A stretch of DNA of 64,000 bases from Ruminiclostridium cellobioparum subsp. termitidis CT1112 (GCF_000350485.1 NZ_AORV01000060.1:62001-126000); one strand, 5' to 3'. Shown: positions 51,925 through 61,114, counted from the stretch's first letter. Notes: generated by a model from the letters alone, not told the origin. Translations and numbers: made by a program.

Positions 51925-52695
51925 TCAAAGATTGTACTGCCGATTCTGTTCCACAGGAATTATTGTTCCTATGTCCATAAGCTTTCCATCATTAAGCATA
52001 ACCACGTCTACGCGTTTTAAACTCAAAAAGTCCATTATTTTATGGTAATTTTTATGGAAATGTAAATCTCCGGCTATTGCAAGTTTATTTTTCCCTATCA
52101 TACCTGTGGTTCCCCCGAAAAAACCCATACTAAAAGGCTCCAGCTTTATGGACTCATCAGGCTCTATCAGCAATGAATCCAAACCTGCGGCACAGACTCT
52201 TCTATGGATATCGTGATCCGAGGTTATTATACTGTTTGAATCAACCACACAGGTCAGACATTTGGAATAACCCTGATTTGTGTGAATAAACTCCACTCCT
52301 TTCGAGGCAAGCAGCTCCCGTATAACAGGATCTGTATATTTGGTGTTGTGAATTGCATAATTCCCGACTCTTGCAACATTGTAGGCTACAGTCATAGGGT
52401 ATTTGTCTCCCAACACGGTATTGCCCTGAAACAACCTGAAGCCTCTTTCCCGAAGTGTATCCAGAAATTGTTCCGGTGTGCCCGGTGCGTATACCAAAAC
52501 ATCTCCGCCTATGTGGTGCAGCATGATGTCGGGATGGAACGCAACGGCAGCATATACATCCGGATGGGCCTCTGTGGGTATTATGGCTATTTTGAGCCTT
52601 TCAAGCGCAGCTTTTATTTCGCGGGGTATCCTTCCGTCAATAATGACGGCGGTCACTGTCCCAGCCGGTAAATTTGGTGTCTCTATCAGATTCAA
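51925..52695 (-). CDS. DUF6873-like protein (GME fold)
   Basis: A 256-residue soluble protein that I recognise as a conserved clostridial family, annotated DUF6873/GME-fold, related in fold to guanidino-group-modifying enzymes. Visible conserved parts: FHPDIMLHHIGGD, NTKYTDPVIRELL, TNQGYSKCLTCVVD (a possible active-site Cys), TSDHDIHRR and GFFGGTTGMIG. No reaction is known. It starts with TTG with GGAGG upstream. The palindrome at 52713-52741 sits 17 bp before it and is the likely operator. Confidence 0.6.
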   Translation of the reverse strand: MNLIETPNLPAGTVTAVIIDGRIPREIKAALERLKIAIIPTEAHPDVYAAVAFHPDIMLHHIGGDVLVYAPGTPEQFLDTLRERGFRLFQGNTVLGDKYPMTVAYNVARVGNYAIHNTKYTDPVIRELLASKGVEFIHTNQGYSKCLTCVVDSNSIITSDHDIHRRVCAAGLDSLLIEPDESIKLEPFSMGFFGGTTGMIGKNKLAIAGDLHFHKNYHKIMDFLSLKRVDVVMLNDGKLMDIGTIIPVEQNRQYNL

Positions 52696-52712
52696 ACCCT
52701 GCCTCCGTTAAT

Positions 52713-52741
52713 CTAGTACAATATGCAGAATATTGTACTAG
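52713..52741. promoter_or_regulatory. Perfect 12-bp inverted repeat, likely operator
   Basis: CTAGTACAATAT and ATATTGTACTAG are perfect inverted copies separated by 5 nt. It is placed between any promoter and the ribosome site of the DUF6873-like gene, where a bound repressor would block transcription. Confidence 0.65.
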
Positions 52742-53118
52742 TATTTGTTATAAATAAATATTTTTACTATCACACATAATTTTTCTTTTTCATATTATAC
52801 TAAGGAGTGACTTTACAAAATAGTTATTTATTATGATTTTAATTAATTGTCGCTCCTTGGAATAGCTTAATTATACGTTATCTCATTTGGATACTTTAAA
52901 TTAAAAACATCAAGTTAATTCAAATACATTACTGTTAATGTTACCTGATCAGTAAATCTTATTATCATAAAACCTGATTATGGTTACAAAAAACATTGTT
53001 CTCTAAAAAAGAAATTTCTTTGTACGCATCATATATCAGGACTAACTGCCTGTGAAAACAGACGGTTATTTAAATACACCGCATTTCCCGTAAAAAAGGA
53101 AGTGCGGTTATTTTATGC
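52742..53118 (+). ncRNA. Intergenic segment ending in a terminator, possible small RNA
   Basis: No ORF is supported between 52742 and 53220. The segment ends in a good terminator on the plus strand: CCGCATTTCC/GGAAGTGCGG (53081-53110), then TTATTTTA. No gene lies upstream on that strand, so something short and untranslated may be transcribed. Stem candidates include CTGCCTGT/ACAGACGG around 53047-53067. The RNA class is unknown. Confidence 0.35.
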
Positions 53119-53220
53119 ATGTAATAGCCGCAGTGAATAAAAAATATGTACATTAATTATAATATATTCAAGCACAATTTCTAATATAGAAATTTGCCAA
53201 AACTATCAAGAAAGGAAGTT

Positions 53221-53439
53221 ATGACAATGAGAACACCTTTGGATAGGGTTGCACTAGTACTGGTTATCATTGGAGCTTTAAACTGGCTTTCTGTTGGCTT
53301 ATTCAGATATGACCTGGTTGCCTCCATATTTGGAACCGCTTCGCTTTTAACAAGGACAATATTTACCATAGTAGGTATTGCCGGTTTGTACAGCATAAGT
53401 CTTTTATTTAGGGAAACTGAAACTGCAAGAAATCAATAA
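53221..53439 (+). CDS. DUF378-family membrane protein
   Basis: A 72-residue protein with two helices: LDRVALVLVIIGALNWLSVGLF (split by a short loop) and TIFTIVGIAGLYSISLLF. The pattern with ALNWLSVG and GIAGLY is that of DUF378, small membrane proteins of unknown role. AAAGGAAG lies just upstream; ATG 53221 and ATG 53227 are both possible. It stands alone, two genes before the spore protein gene. Confidence 0.8.
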   Translation: MTMRTPLDRVALVLVIIGALNWLSVGLFRYDLVASIFGTASLLTRTIFTIVGIAGLYSISLLFRETETARNQ

Positions 53440-53642
53440 TAGCCTAAAGTGGCGGGTGTTTGACGCCACTTTATTACTTTATGGCCGGGTAAAAATATAT
53501 TTACGTTTTTGTTTCCAGAATTTTTTATTAAAAAAGTTATAAATTTCTGTAATAATTTTTTCGGTATTGCAAATTATATAAGTACACCAGCAAAATCACT
53601 GATACAGTGAAATATGGTGACACTAAAAGGAGGAATGCGATT

Positions 53643-53828
53643 ATGGCAAGTAGAAATAATAACAGGAACACTGGTTTTGAGAACATGAAGTATGAAATAG
53701 CTTCTCAGGTAGGCGTAAACCTCAAAGAAGGCTACAATGGTGATTTGACTTCCAGAGATGCTGGTAAAGTTGGTGGAAACATCACCAAGAAAGTATTCCA
53801 GACATTTAGAGATTCACAGGGTAAGTAA
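53643..53828 (+). CDS. Small acid-soluble spore protein, alpha/beta type
   Basis: A 61-residue SASP that coats DNA in dormant spores. The family core is clear: KYEIASQVGVNLKEGYNGDL, with the germination-protease site YEIA, followed by TSRDAGKVGGNITKKVF. The N-terminus is Asn/Arg-rich. AAGGAGG lies 8 nt upstream. It is a single gene with its own terminator. A promoter read by a forespore sigma factor is expected but was not located. Confidence 0.95.
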   Translation: MASRNNNRNTGFENMKYEIASQVGVNLKEGYNGDLTSRDAGKVGGNITKKVFQTFRDSQGK

Positions 53829-53865
53829 TATTTGCAGGTGAGTGTCCTTAAAGGACGCAATAATA

Positions 53866-53899
53866 AAAGGATGCCGTTTAGGACGGTGTCCTTTTATTT
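53866..53899 (+). terminator. Terminator of the spore-protein gene
   Basis: AAAAGGATGCCGT/CGGTGTCCTTTT forms a long stem with a 6-nt loop, followed by ATTTAATT. It lies 37 bp past the stop. Confidence 0.85.
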
Positions 53900-54041
53900 A
53901 ATTAAACTTATTTGCAAATAAACACTTTATAAGTTAGGAATATTTTTATATAATTGAACTAATAAGTTAATTGCACCAAGCCTGTACATACACTGCGGGG
54001 ATAATGTATTTTCTTATAATAATAACAAGGAAACGGTTTCT

Positions 54042-55094
54042 ATGACAACATTTAAAACAATCCTCACAAATCAAATGACAAGGCGTATACTGATACTTCT
54101 TGCTTTCGGATTAGGCATCTACCTTTTAAGAGGTATGGCAAATATGTTTTTGCTGACCTTTATCTTTGCCTATCTCGGCTATACTGCGCAAAATTTTGTT
54201 TTTAAAAGGGCTAAAAATCTTAATTCAAGAGTCTTAAAGGCAATTATCATCATAGTATACCTTGCAATCCTGACACTTGCCGTTTATGTACTGTATCTGT
54301 ATATTCCGAAAATAATTTCCGAAGTAAACTCAATCATACAGCAGGCAATTGTTTTCTTAAACGGTACCTACGAAAATGAAACCTTGAATTACTTCATATC
54401 ACTTTCAAAGGAATTTAAAGTGTCAACGTATATCAACAATAATTATGAGGGTTTGATCAAATCCATCACCAATATAGGCAAATGGGGCATCGATATCTTT
54501 ATAGCCCTGATATTGAGCTTGTTTTTTATACTTGAAAAAAACAGGATCGTCAAATTTACTTCATATTTTAAAAATAGTAAAATTAAAGTTGTATATGATG
54601 AAATGTCCTTCTTCGGAAGAAAATTTCTTCAATCCTTCGGAAAAGTGATACAAACTCAGATAACCATATCATTTATCAATGCCATACTGTCAATGATAAT
54701 GCTGTACGTACTTGACTTTCCGCAGGTATTGGGTTTAGGCGCCATGATATTCGTATTGGGGCTTGTCCCCGTGGCAGGTGTGGTTATATCACTGCTGCCG
54801 CTTGCTATTATAGCTTTTACAATTGGCGGCTTTAGAATGATTATTTATGTTTTGATTCTGATTGCAATATTGCATGCCCTTGAGAGCTATATTCTCAATC
54901 CGAAGCTTATGTCCCAGAAGACAAAACTTCCGGTGTTCTATACTTTCGTAATTCTGATAGTATCAGAGCATATCCTGGGGATTTGGGGACTTATAATCGG
55001 AATTCCGATATTTATTTTTATATTGGATGTACTTGAGGTACAAAATCCTGACATACCGGCTGCAGCGGAACCTGAAGACCGGGCTGGTCAATAA
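54042..55094 (+). CDS. AI-2E-family transporter
   Basis: A 350-residue membrane protein of the AI-2E (PerM/YdiK-like) family, with about eight helices: a pair near the start (16-60), a helix at 65-87, a soluble helical region (about 90-150), then helices to the end. Typical pieces are FGLGIYLLRGM, VLGLGAMIFVLGLVPVAGVVI and LNPKLMSQKTKLPV. The transported substrate is uncertain despite the name. AAGGAA lies 9 nt upstream. The C-terminus is acidic. Confidence 0.85.
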   Translation: MTTFKTILTNQMTRRILILLAFGLGIYLLRGMANMFLLTFIFAYLGYTAQNFVFKRAKNLNSRVLKAIIIIVYLAILTLAVYVLYLYIPKIISEVNSIIQQAIVFLNGTYENETLNYFISLSKEFKVSTYINNNYEGLIKSITNIGKWGIDIFIALILSLFFILEKNRIVKFTSYFKNSKIKVVYDEMSFFGRKFLQSFGKVIQTQITISFINAILSMIMLYVLDFPQVLGLGAMIFVLGLVPVAGVVISLLPLAIIAFTIGGFRMIIYVLILIAILHALESYILNPKLMSQKTKLPVFYTFVILIVSEHILGIWGLIIGIPIFIFILDVLEVQNPDIPAAAEPEDRAGQ

Positions 55095-55155
55095 TAAATA
55101 CCGGGAGTTACAACAAGTTTTACTTATCACTTAATTATTATTATGGAGGTTGTTT

Positions 55156-55416
55156 ATGGCTTGTTATAATGTTATGACTGTTCTGACAAACAACAGAATT
55201 GAAAATGTTTCTGAAATGCAGCATGTTTTTACTAAATCAGGCTGTATTATCAAGACAAGGCTCGGAATTCACGATGCAGGTGAAGACTTTTGCTCAAACG
55301 AAGGCCTTATTATCCTTCACTTGATTGGAGCTGACAAGGAAGTGCTGGAGTTGGAGGAAAACTTGAACAATATTCCTGGCGTTAAGGCAAAAAACAGCCA
55401 GATTTGTTCGGATTAA
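55156..55416 (+). CDS. ACT-like small regulator (TM1266/hydrogenase-regulator type)
   Basis: An 86-residue ferredoxin-fold protein resembling the TM1266-type 'iron-only hydrogenase system regulator' family: NVMTVLTNNRIENVSEMQHV, TRLGIHDAG and a final NNIPGVKAKNSQ match its strand-helix-strand pattern. The family link is by appearance and is moderate. GGAGG lies upstream of the ATG at 55156; a TTG two codons earlier is less likely. No hydrogenase genes are near. Confidence 0.6.
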   Translation: MACYNVMTVLTNNRIENVSEMQHVFTKSGCIIKTRLGIHDAGEDFCSNEGLIILHLIGADKEVLELEENLNNIPGVKAKNSQICSD

Positions 55417-55458
55417 TATTACTAAAACATCAATTATAATTTATTACCGGGGTTATAT

Positions 55459-55695
55459 ATGGCTGAAACAAAGCAATGTAAAGAATGTATGGGAATGTTC
55501 CAATATACCACCAGTGACGGTCTTTGTCTGACCTGCAGCCAGAGAAATGAACTGGAATTTAAAAAAATCAAGAACTACCTGAAACTGAATCCAAGAGCTA
55601 CAATAGGTAAAATTGCTACTGATCTGGACATCAAAGTTGCCCATATTCAAAAGTTCGTTGACGAGGGCAGACTGGAAATCATTGATAAGCAGTAA
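55459..55695 (+). CDS. Zinc-ribbon / winged-helix protein (YvyF-like)
   Basis: A 78-residue protein. The N-terminus has two Cys pairs (CKEC and CLTC, residues 7-10 and 23-26), likely to bind zinc. The C-terminal half (ATIGKIATDLDIKVAHIQKFVDEGRL) is a helix-turn-helix with the MerR-like VDEGRL end. This layout is that of YvyF-like flagellar-operon proteins, here outside a flagellar locus. It may bind DNA. The ribosome site is GGGG. Confidence 0.65.
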   Translation: MAETKQCKECMGMFQYTTSDGLCLTCSQRNELEFKKIKNYLKLNPRATIGKIATDLDIKVAHIQKFVDEGRLEIIDKQ

Positions 55696-55728
55696 ATTAA
55701 AATGCTTTAGTTGTTGTTGCTAAAATCA

Positions 55729-55753
55729 AAAGCCGGCATCAGCCGGCTTTTTT
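55729..55753. terminator. Terminator between the zinc-ribbon and yebC genes
   Basis: AAAGCCGGC/GCCGGCTTT with a very short loop is followed by TTTTTT on the plus strand; A-runs on the other side allow use in both directions. Confidence 0.9.
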
Positions 55754-55806
55754 ATCGGCGGCCACAAGGGCCGTTCCCATTTTATATCTATTCAACACGT
55801 TCCGAA

Positions 55807-56544
55807 TTATTCTTCATCCTGTTCCCAGCTGTGATATACATTGGAAACATCATCAAGGTCCTCCAGATTTTCAATCAGCTTATCCATAAACTTGATCTGC
55901 TCAGGATCGGTAAGTTTTGTTGTCGTTGTAGGAAGCATTGACACTTCGGCTTCAAGGAATTCATATCCCTTGTTCTCAAGAACCTCACGTACAGCTGAAA
56001 AATCCGCAGGGTCAGTCAATATTTCAAATACATCCCCATCCGCCTTGAAATCCTCGGCACCAATCTCAAGGACTTCCATCATGAGATCATCTTCGCTGAT
56101 TTTTCCGTCATTCTCAATAACTATGACACCCTTTTTATTGAACATAAAGGAAACACAGCCGCTCTGACCCAGATTCCCTCCGAATTTATCAAAGTAGTGC
56201 CTTAAATCCCCCGCAGTCCTGTTTCTGTTATCGGTGGTACATTCGCAAATAACAGCTACCCCGCCCGGCCCATAACCCTCATAGGTTATTTCTTCATAAT
56301 TCGCATTATCACCGTCACCGGCAGCCTTTTTTATACTTCTCTGAATATTATCATTAGGCATATTGACAGCTTTACACTTGGCAATAACATCCTTCAGTTT
56401 GGAATTTGTAACTGGATCTGCACTTCCACCAACTTTAACGGCAATTTGAATTTCTCTGCCAAGTTTAGTAAAGATCTTTCCCTTCTTTGCGTCGGCTTCA
56501 CCCTTTTGACGCTTGATATTGGCCCATTTTGAATGCCCTGACAT
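55807..56544 (-). CDS. yebC: YebC/PmpR-family regulatory protein
   Basis: A complete 245-residue YebC-type protein, with the signature MSGHSKWANIKRQKGEADAK, then EGYGPGGVAVICECTTDNRNRT and the C-terminal YSTQVYH-like NVYHSWEQDEE. Family members act as transcription regulators or help ribosomes at proline stretches. The start at 56544 has GGGAGG upstream and matches the family; a longer frame does not. Monocistronic. Confidence 0.95.
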   Translation of the reverse strand: MSGHSKWANIKRQKGEADAKKGKIFTKLGREIQIAVKVGGSADPVTNSKLKDVIAKCKAVNMPNDNIQRSIKKAAGDGDNANYEEITYEGYGPGGVAVICECTTDNRNRTAGDLRHYFDKFGGNLGQSGCVSFMFNKKGVIVIENDGKISEDDLMMEVLEIGAEDFKADGDVFEILTDPADFSAVREVLENKGYEFLEAEVSMLPTTTTKLTDPEQIKFMDKLIENLEDLDDVSNVYHSWEQDEE

Positions 56545-56662
56545 AAATACCTCCCTAATGCTCACTGCATTATAATAAACATTGCTGATTAATTTTTGGA
56601 TTATTACTTAAACATTATAATAGTAATTTCTCAAATAATCAACCTGCTGGCATATGAGTTTG

Positions 56663-57313
56663 CTAACATATGAGTTTCCCTTCACCATCCAATGTTATGT
56701 ATTCTTTTTCACCGCATTCGATAACGGCCCTGCCATTTGTGTTCTCAACGACCTCCTTGATTAAGGCTTCCTCTCTTCCGTTCTCAATAAGGACCGTGAT
56801 TTCAACATCCTGTCCATACTGTGTATCTTTTATTATATTATTGTTTGTCATGAGCATATTCTGTAATTTCCCAAACAATGTATATTCAAGCATTATGTTA
56901 ACATTTACACATAATTTTCTCGTAACCACTTCAGCGGCCTCCAGACCCAGGGAAGCCCCGTGGCTGTACGCGCGTATCAAACCGGATGCACCCAGGAGCG
57001 TACCTCCGAAATATCTGGTCACAACAACGGCAACATTTTGCACACCCATCCTCCTGATAACCTCAAGCGCCGGCATACCGGCCGTTCCTGACGGTTCACC
57101 GTCATCGCTGTATCTCTGGATGAGGCTGTCACCGCTTATGGAATAGGCATAGACGTTGTGGGTGGCATTCCAGTGCCTGGATTTTATTTCATTTATAAAT
57201 TCAACCGCATCCTCCTCATAAGACACAGGCTTTACATTCGTTATAAATCTTGACTTCTTTTCCTCAAACTCGGTTACAGCAGTATTAAGGACTGTTTTAT
57301 ATTCGGATATCAT
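56663..57313 (-). CDS. YigZ/IMPACT-family protein
   Basis: A 216-residue YigZ-like protein: N-terminal UPF0029 domain with KKSRFITNVKPV, HNVYAYSI, the family motif DDGEPSGTAGMPALEVI and RYFGGTLLGASGLIRAY, followed by a C-terminal ferredoxin-like DUF1949 domain (about 140-205). The role is not firmly known; it is linked to translation stress in eukaryotic relatives. GGAGG precedes the ATG. Confidence 0.92.
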   Translation of the reverse strand: MISEYKTVLNTAVTEFEEKKSRFITNVKPVSYEEDAVEFINEIKSRHWNATHNVYAYSISGDSLIQRYSDDGEPSGTAGMPALEVIRRMGVQNVAVVVTRYFGGTLLGASGLIRAYSHGASLGLEAAEVVTRKLCVNVNIMLEYTLFGKLQNMLMTNNNIIKDTQYGQDVEITVLIENGREEALIKEVVENTNGRAVIECGEKEYITLDGEGKLIC

Positions 57314-57408
57314 TTTGCCTCCATAAAAAGGTTATAGCAGAATAGTAATTATTATACCTCAGTATACCTGAAAATTAAAGGCTGCAAGATTTTTCACCTC
57401 AATAAAAT

Positions 57409-57435
57409 CAGCACCCCCCATCATGGAGAGTGCTG
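57409..57435 (-). terminator. Terminator of the Nudix gene
   Basis: CAGCAC/GTGCTG extended by CC/GG pairs forms an ~11-bp stem with a 5-nt loop, then ATTTTATT on the minus strand. It lies 29 bp past the stop. Confidence 0.8.
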
Positions 57436-57463
57436 TAATTTATTTACTTTATTATTGTCAAAC

Positions 57464-57901
57464 TTAATAAAACCCTACCGCATCGGAATTTTCCACCTTG
57501 CAATATTTTGAATAGGAACAGTTTATAAGGGATCTGTCCTGACTGTAGGTTATTTTTTGCAAGGCTTCCTCAATGGTAAAATAACCGCCATCGGTAAAGT
57601 TCTCTTCTTTATTAACTTCAAATTTATCATCCAGGGATTTCATGACGTACCATGTGATCTTATTGCAGACTGGCCTTTGACGTGTGACTGAAAAGAATTC
57701 GTAATTGGTATTACCCGCAGTAGAAATAATTTCGGCATTAATTCCTGCTTCTTCTTTAACTCTTCGCCTGGCAACTTCATCGGGATATTCCCCGATCTTA
57801 ATTACTCCCTTAGGAAGCACCCACTCATCCTTCTCATTTTTGAGAAGAAATACTTTCTCTCCGGAAAAGACAACACCACCTGCACAGTTTCTAACAAGCA
57901 T
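57464..57901 (-). CDS. Nudix hydrolase
   Basis: A 145-residue single-domain Nudix protein that would cleave a nucleoside-diphosphate-linked compound. The Nudix box is visible as GVIKIGEYPDEVARRRVKEEAGI, close to the pattern but with Arg in place of the first Glu of the REUxEE part; the metal-binding EE pair is kept. AGGGG lies 8 nt before the ATG at 57901. The substrate is unknown. It has its own terminator. Confidence 0.85.
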   Translation of the reverse strand: MLVRNCAGGVVFSGEKVFLLKNEKDEWVLPKGVIKIGEYPDEVARRRVKEEAGINAEIISTAGNTNYEFFSVTRQRPVCNKITWYVMKSLDDKFEVNKEENFTDGGYFTIEEALQKITYSQDRSLINCSYSKYCKVENSDAVGFY

Positions 57902-57935
57902 AATCAAAACCCCTTCCCTGATAGATTTTTTTGAG

Positions 57936-58060
57936 TTTTCAGAATAATCAGATAATAATATAATTATTCATATGTATATATTATCTAACTATTCCTTATT
58001 ATTTCCAATGCATAGAATTTAATACATTCTATTATAAATATAATACCGTACTTATATATA
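57936..58060. other. AT-rich spacer after hflX
   Basis: A short spacer holding one AT-only hairpin, ATAGAAT/ATTCTAT (58013-58033). No gene is seen. Confidence 0.4.
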
Positions 58061-59908
58061 TTATACAAGGATAAATTCTTCGAGTTTGCCAATTTTGTCT
58101 AATTTCACTAAAGCCTTAACCTGTATTCCGTTCTCCAGATACTCCTGATTGATTATTTGCCCGTATTTGTAAATGTATGGGAGCACCCACCCCTCATTAT
58201 ATGGTATGAGCAGATTTATTTCCCTGAGCCTGTCTTTAAAACCTTCGGTAATTTGTTCAAGCAGACGGTCGATACCAGTTCCGGTAACTGCCGATATTTC
58301 ACAGACTGAGGAATAGCCTATGGAATTTATTCTGCCTCCCGAGGTGACAAGATCCTGCTTGTTGAGTACAAGTATCGTATTTTTTGAGGAAGCTCCCAAT
58401 TCATCCAGCAGCCCCTCCACAACACTGATCTGCATAGCCGCATTCTCATTTGAAGCGTCAACAACATGCAGCAGCATATCTGCGTGCACCGCCTCCTCCA
58501 GTGTTGACTTGAACGCCTCTATCAAATCATGTGGCAGTTTTCTTATGAAACCGACCGTATCTACGAGTACGGCTTCCCTTCCGTCGGCCAGTATCAGCTT
58601 GCGGGCAGACGGATCAAGAGTGGCGAACAGTTTGTCCTCCACAAATACGTCCGCTCCGCACAACCTGTTCATGAGTGTTGATTTTCCGGCATTTGTGTAA
58701 CCAACGATGGCTATAACAGGCACATTGTTTTTACTTCTTGTGCTCCGCATAAAGTCTCTTCTTTTCTCAAGCTGCTCCAGTTCTCTCTCAAGACCTGATA
58801 TTCTTCTGCGGATATGCCTTCTGTCCACCTCCAGCTTTTTCTCACCGGGGCCGCGTGTTCCGATACCTCCGCCCAATCTGGACAGTTGAGTTCCCAGGCC
58901 GATGAGTCTGGGAAGCTGATACTTGAGCTGTGCCAGCTCCACCTGAAGCTTGCCTTCCTTTGATATGGCCCTCTGGGCGAAAATATCCAATATTAATGTG
59001 GTACGGTCTACCACCCGTACACCTGTTGCATCTTCAATATTTCTAATTTGGGCGCCCGAGAGCTCATCGTCGAATATGAGCAGCTGAACATCCCTTGCCT
59101 GGCACAGCAGAGACAACTCCTCAATTTTGCCCTTTCCCACATAGTAGGCTGAGTCCTGAGCCTGCTTGCGCTGGAGGACTTTGTCCACAACTATGGCTCC
59201 TGCAGTCCCGGCCAGTTCCTCCAACTCACTGAGAGAGTCCTCCGCATCCCTGAGCGAGGCACTTTCCAGCCTGCTCTGGCTGGTTTCCAGTCCAACAAGT
59301 ATGGCTTTCTCGGCCTCTCCTTCATTTTCATATATATCGTTTTTCGCCGAGGCGTCAAGTTCCTCTATGATTTTATACAGATAGTTAAGCCTCGGCTCGC
59401 CCAGTGTAAACGGGCCATACACATCCACATCCTGCTCAGCCGACAGGCAGCCCGCATATATTTCCCCAGGCTGTCCCTCATTTATGCCCATTGCCAGCAT
59501 TGCATCCAGCCTTAGTTTTTGCAGTGTACTTATGTCAACCTGTGACAGCATCCCGTTTCCACCTGGATGTGTATGAATGCATCTGATAGCAGACAATCTG
59601 GATTTCCCTCTTCTGTTATCCAACTGGGGCAGCGACACCGTTCCGCTGTCGCCGATACTTATGTCAACTACAATTCCTCTTCTGTTTATAAGAACAGATA
59701 TTTCCCTGTTAATCTCATGAGAAATTCTTGCTATGGTTTCAGCCAATTCGACAGGAACAAGTTCCCTTGATTCGAATTTTTTATCATACAACTCCTCAAG
59801 CTCGTTAAGAAGTCTCTCCTTGATGGATTGGGTATTTCCGTTAATATTTATAAGCTCGCCTCCTATAATCCAGGTACGCCCCGGCACACTTGCACACCAA
59901 TTTTGCAT
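58061..59908 (-). CDS. hflX: HflX-type ribosome-associated GTPase
   Basis: A GTPase of the HflX family, which splits or rescues stalled ribosomes. It has an N-terminal nucleotide-binding domain preceded by an extra ~180-residue part (IHTHPGGNGMLSQVD), then GYTNAGKST (G1), DTVGF (G3) and NKQD (G4), and a C-terminal tail. The frame opens at ATG 59908, but a strong AGGAGG lies 7 nt before an ATA at 59851 (596 residues, NINGNTQSIKERL). Translation may really start at that non-standard codon; the first 19 codons have no good ribosome site. Confidence 0.88.
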   Translation of the reverse strand: MQNWCASVPGRTWIIGGELININGNTQSIKERLLNELEELYDKKFESRELVPVELAETIARISHEINREISVLINRRGIVVDISIGDSGTVSLPQLDNRRGKSRLSAIRCIHTHPGGNGMLSQVDISTLQKLRLDAMLAMGINEGQPGEIYAGCLSAEQDVDVYGPFTLGEPRLNYLYKIIEELDASAKNDIYENEGEAEKAILVGLETSQSRLESASLRDAEDSLSELEELAGTAGAIVVDKVLQRKQAQDSAYYVGKGKIEELSLLCQARDVQLLIFDDELSGAQIRNIEDATGVRVVDRTTLILDIFAQRAISKEGKLQVELAQLKYQLPRLIGLGTQLSRLGGGIGTRGPGEKKLEVDRRHIRRRISGLERELEQLEKRRDFMRSTRSKNNVPVIAIVGYTNAGKSTLMNRLCGADVFVEDKLFATLDPSARKLILADGREAVLVDTVGFIRKLPHDLIEAFKSTLEEAVHADMLLHVVDASNENAAMQISVVEGLLDELGASSKNTILVLNKQDLVTSGGRINSIGYSSVCEISAVTGTGIDRLLEQITEGFKDRLREINLLIPYNEGWVLPYIYKYGQIINQEYLENGIQVKALVKLDKIGKLEEFILV

Positions 59909-60051
59909 GATGCAGATTTACCTATATTATATATTACTATTAGAGAATAAGGCAGATAAATGAAAATTTCAAGGAGTGCTGTTAACTAATAAATTTAAAT
60001 TTGCTTTACCGGTGTGATTTTTAATATCAACTGGTGACTTCCGTACTATGA

Positions 60052-61029
60052 TCAGTATTTCATAAAAAGTCCGGTTATTTGCTTTCTATCTATTATATCC
60101 TCCAGAGCCCATATGACCGCACCTACGACCGGCGGCTTATCCAGGAGGATGAACTCTATAGCCATATCCCTGTTCGCCGAGGTCACACATTTTTTTAAAG
60201 TGTCGGTAATTGTGGGATTTGCCGCTTTTGTATTAATGGAGCCCGATAGTATTACCTGCAGCCCAGGTGTATCAAATTTCAGTTCCCTGATACACCCGTT
60301 AACCGAGTTTGCCAGACTCCGGCCAAGCTCCTCAAGTATTTTTATGGCCAGGTTATCTCCTTTGTTGGCAGCATCAAAGATAATTCTGTTCAGTTCCCGT
60401 ACACTTATGCTTCCTTCTTCTATTTTCCGGATAGCGTTGTCAATGAAATCATATTTTGACTCCACCTTCAGTTCTTCGGGAATCATATCCAGCATACAGG
60501 TCTCTGCCCCGCACCTGAAATAGTAATTGTAAACAGACTGTATAAACTTTTCTCCCAGGTATGCACCGCCGCCCAGATCTCCCGTAATGGCACCCATACC
60601 TCCCACCTGGAGAACGCCTCCCGTCCGGTCAATACCGGCCACACTGCACCCTGTCCCGTTGACAACTCCGATTCCCCACCCGTTTTTACTTCCGGCTTTT
60701 ATTGCAAGGTAGGCGTCATTATACAATTTAAAATCATTGAAGCCAAGTTCCTTCAAAATGACTGAAATGACCTTATGCTGCCATCTTGTATCAACTCCTG
60801 CCATGCCAAAAACACTTTTAACTATCTGACTGATTTGCAGCCCGTTACGCTTTACAAGGTAGTTGAGCATCAGCGTCATTTCACTTTTGAAGCCTTGATA
60901 GCCGCCTTTTAATACCTCATGGTTCGTCGGGCCCCAATTAATTAAGTCAACTTCGTTACCTTCAATATCATACAGTGCACATTGTGTTTTAGTACCGCCT
61001 CCATCCACTCCAAGCACGTATTGCTTCAT
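60052..61029 (-). CDS. BadF/BcrA-type ATPase, N-acetylhexosamine kinase-like
   Basis: A 325-residue ASKHA-fold sugar kinase, a paralogue of the protein at 45396: VLGVDGGGTKTQCALYD (5-21), VNGTGCSVAGIDRTGG and GDLGGGAYLGEKF match. It would phosphorylate a free sugar in the cytoplasm. The start at 61029 has GGAGG upstream; the open frame to 61062 is leader sequence shared with the AraC gene at 18 kb. It follows the GH4 gene by 95 nt, which may be co-transcribed. Confidence 0.87.
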   Translation of the reverse strand: MKQYVLGVDGGGTKTQCALYDIEGNEVDLINWGPTNHEVLKGGYQGFKSEMTLMLNYLVKRNGLQISQIVKSVFGMAGVDTRWQHKVISVILKELGFNDFKLYNDAYLAIKAGSKNGWGIGVVNGTGCSVAGIDRTGGVLQVGGMGAITGDLGGGAYLGEKFIQSVYNYYFRCGAETCMLDMIPEELKVESKYDFIDNAIRKIEEGSISVRELNRIIFDAANKGDNLAIKILEELGRSLANSVNGCIRELKFDTPGLQVILSGSINTKAANPTITDTLKKCVTSANRDMAIEFILLDKPPVVGAVIWALEDIIDRKQITGLFMKY

Positions 61030-61114
61030 ATTAGCCTCCATGAGCCACATTTGTGGCCACAAAATGTTATGTAATTAATATCCTTTATCGCTATGTGGCA
61101 AGTAAAGGAGGTTA
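61030..61114 (-). promoter_or_regulatory. Conserved leader element B (SD-sequestering structure)
   Basis: On the minus strand this 85-nt stretch mirrors 18304-18389: TAACCTCC at its start, stem TTTACTTGC/GCGATAAA (bulged C and one G-U pair), stem GCCAC/GTGGC and the ribosome site GGAGG (61035-61039). It fills nearly the whole gap between GH4 and kinase genes. Confidence 0.6.
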
